From Solibacillus daqui (GTDB taxonomy: Bacteria; Bacillota; Bacilli; Bacillales_A; Planococcaceae): a stretch of 64,000 bases of DNA. A program made the position numbers and the translations under genes. The notes under the pieces were generated by a model. That model saw only the letters and a program-made list of their open reading frames with translations. It had not been told where the DNA came from and did no database searches. Every line of letters begins with the position of its first letter. The first letter of the stretch is position 1. The DNA is taken from the NCBI RefSeq assembly GCF_028747805.1, contig NZ_CP114887.1, positions 1,171,501 through 1,235,500 of the forward strand, written 5' to 3'. Shown here in pieces: positions 62,348 through 64,000 of this stretch.

Positions 62348-63976
62348 TTACATAAACATTCGGTTAATTAAATTTTGAATTCGATTTGAGACATCTGTAA
62401 TGTTAAAAGGTTTCACAATATAGTCGTTCGCTCCATTTTTTAACGCTTCAACGACATGCTCATTGCCTTTTCTTCCTGTTAACATAGAAACAATAACTTC
62501 GTTGGACGTGTGCTTCTCTCTAATTTTCTTCAGCACTTCAATGCCGTCCATTTTCGGCATCAATCCATCAAGTAATATAATGTATTTTGAATTCGGTTCA
62601 TACCAATTAGAATTCAGGAAATTAAGCCCATTACTAAATTCCATTACTTCAATTTCATAGTTTTCGTTAATCGTCCAATTTTTAAAGTAGTTGGCAACCA
62701 TGTTTCGGATAATGAATACATCATCAATGACAATAATTTTAATATTTACTTTCTTTGTTACAACGTCGGCTATATTATCAAATATTACCGAGCGATCTCT
62801 CCCAGATTGCTTCGCTTCATACAGTGCTTGATCGGCCTTTTCTAACATTTTTTTAGGGTGGAGAAGACATGCATTGGCCTCAATTAACCCTGCTGAAAAA
62901 GTTACATTGAAATTAACTCCATTCGCCGTGAAATCTTTATTCACCATTGCTTGACGAATTATTTCAATCAGAGAATAGGCATCTTGTACGGAAGTTTGAG
63001 GCAAGAGCATTACAAACTCTTCGCCACCATAGCGACAGAAGATATCTTGTTCTCGCTTTAATTCCATCACCAATGCGGCGAAGCCTTTTAAAACTTCATC
63101 GCCAACTAAATGACCGTATGTATCATTCACTTTTTTAAAGTAATCTAAATCTAAAATTACAACTGAAAAAGGTGTTTGATTGCGATTGTATTGTTGAATT
63201 AAATATTCAAATTGTGATTCTAAAAATTTTCGATTATATACTTGTGTTAATTCATCAATGATGATCGAGTGCTCTAATTCTTTTTTAAATGCTAATCGGT
63301 TCGTAACATAAGATATTAATATTTTTTCATCAATTGGCTTTGGAATGAAATCTAAAGCCCCTAATTCATATGCTTTCACATGATTTGCCTTGCAGTCATT
63401 TGCACTAATAATTGTTACAAACATTCGGTCTTTTTTGATCTTTTTCAGCGTTTCTAAAATAGAAAACCCATTGCCATCTGGTAGCATAATGTCTAAAAAT
63501 ACGATAGCGGGCTTTAGTTCGTAAATTAACTCCAACCCACGCTTTTCATTATAAGCAATAACAACGGTATAGCCATTTTTCTCTAAAACTCTTTTTATAT
63601 ACGAAATAAAAATAATATCGTCATCAATGACTAAAATTAATTCCTGATTTAACGTATGGTTTGGAATGGCTAGCTGTGTATCTTCATTCATTGGGTCTGC
63701 ATTTGTTTGATAAAAATGAATGCCTTCAATGAGTGTGGAAAGAAAAGCCTTCCATTCAGTTTTAATCCATTTATTATTGCTTGTTTCATCTAGTAAATAT
63801 AATTTTTCATTCGCAATTTGCGAGAAATCATCTAACCCAATAGTGCCTGCGGTTCCTTTTAAATTGTGAAGAAAACTATAAATTTCTCTTTCGGTAATAA
63901 ACTCTTGCTCAGACCAAGTTTTAAATTTTTCGAGCATTTGTTTGTAGATTAATTGCTGATATTTTAAAGTATCCAT
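62348..63976 (-). CDS. Hpt-REC-GGDEF-REC diguanylate cyclase
   Basis: 542 residues: Hpt domain (about 1-90, phospho-His H37 in HNLKGTAGTIG), receiver 1 (about 112-230, D162), GGDEF domain (about 235-400, GGEEF at 317-321, allosteric RxxD at 308-311) and receiver 2 (about 412-540). It should make cyclic-di-GMP when phosphorylated. The intact GGEEF and I-site suggest an active, product-inhibited enzyme. Likely first gene of the operon; AGAGAAAG lies before the ATG. Confidence 0.92.
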   Translation of the reverse strand: MDTLKYQQLIYKQMLEKFKTWSEQEFITEREIYSFLHNLKGTAGTIGLDDFSQIANEKLYLLDETSNNKWIKTEWKAFLSTLIEGIHFYQTNADPMNEDTQLAIPNHTLNQELILVIDDDIIFISYIKRVLEKNGYTVVIAYNEKRGLELIYELKPAIVFLDIMLPDGNGFSILETLKKIKKDRMFVTIISANDCKANHVKAYELGALDFIPKPIDEKILISYVTNRLAFKKELEHSIIIDELTQVYNRKFLESQFEYLIQQYNRNQTPFSVVILDLDYFKKVNDTYGHLVGDEVLKGFAALVMELKREQDIFCRYGGEEFVMLLPQTSVQDAYSLIEIIRQAMVNKDFTANGVNFNVTFSAGLIEANACLLHPKKMLEKADQALYEAKQSGRDRSVIFDNIADVVTKKVNIKIIVIDDVFIIRNMVANYFKNWTINENYEIEVMEFSNGLNFLNSNWYEPNSKYIILLDGLMPKMDGIEVLKKIREKHTSNEVIVSMLTGRKGNEHVVEALKNGANDYIVKPFNITDVSNRIQNLINRMFM

Positions 63977-64000
63977 TTACTTTCTCTCCATTAATTGTTT

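Overview
This window comes from an AT-rich, Gram-positive, endospore-forming member of the Bacillales. It is most likely Planococcaceae of the Solibacillus/Lysinibacillus/Ureibacillus type; this is inferred from protein resemblance and gene order, not from a database search. The order yqkD-yqkE-yqkF-nudF-fur-xerD-deoB, spoIIAA-spoIIAB-sigF-spoVAF, lysA-ribT-ypuF-scpA-scpB-dacB-rluB-resABCDE-sigX-rsiX-ribU closely follows the Bacillus subtilis chromosome. Differences include no pupG and dacF (a pyrimidine-nucleoside phosphorylase follows deoB instead), no spoVAA-AE before spoVAF, no rib biosynthesis genes before ribT and no spmAB after dacB.

Layout. 0-6 kb: a Zur-like regulator, then a cobalamin riboswitch with a terminator ahead of a corrinoid salvage cluster (divergent PduO-like protein, BtuF-like lipoprotein, two different CobU homologues, CobS, CobC, and a CblT/CblS-like alpha-ribazole uptake and kinase pair). 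6-20 kb: ilvE with a CodY-like box, flotillin/NfeD, a nucleotidase-type phosphoesterase, an IsdG-like haem monooxygenase, two small unknown loci, the envelope-stress set liaIH/liaFSR, yneF, ltrA and luxS. 20-31.5 kb: hydrolase, thiolase, yqkE, VanZ, yqkF, nudF, a SpoIIM-like membrane protein, fur, a MerR-CNNM pair, xerD, deoB and pdp. 31.5-51 kb: SulP transporter, spoIIA operon under an excellent sigma-H promoter, spoVAF, lysA, ribT, scpAB, dacB, rluB, the cytochrome c maturation and redox-sensing res genes, and an ECF sigma/anti-sigma pair. 51-64 kb: FMN riboswitch and ribU, brnQ, a YitT-family protein, an MFS exporter, glnRA with operators, a holin-like small protein, and a minus-strand signalling operon (Hpt-REC-GGDEF-REC, single REC, and a large hybrid histidine kinase).

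The most unusual content is between genes. Five copies of a modular repeat (R1, all in the same orientation) and two inverted copies of a related repeat (R2) share a three-helix module whose stems differ in sequence between copies but keep pairing, so the fold rather than the sequence appears conserved. R1 left ends start with a common TTAACTTG-type end that twice coincides with a gene's TAA stop codon, and one copy has inverted ends bounded by TTAA, as in a miniature mobile element. Other points for follow-up are the two CobU proteins that have kept different motifs, a one-base discontinuity at the MerR start, a hairpin between Shine-Dalgarno and start codon of the CNNM gene, a glnA 3' tail remnant with its terminator downstream of glnA, and an apparent self-controlled sigma-X promoter.

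Starts were chosen from ribosome-binding-site spacing and often differ from the longest open frame. Functions rest on recognised motifs and family resemblance seen by eye; no alignment or structure program was run.
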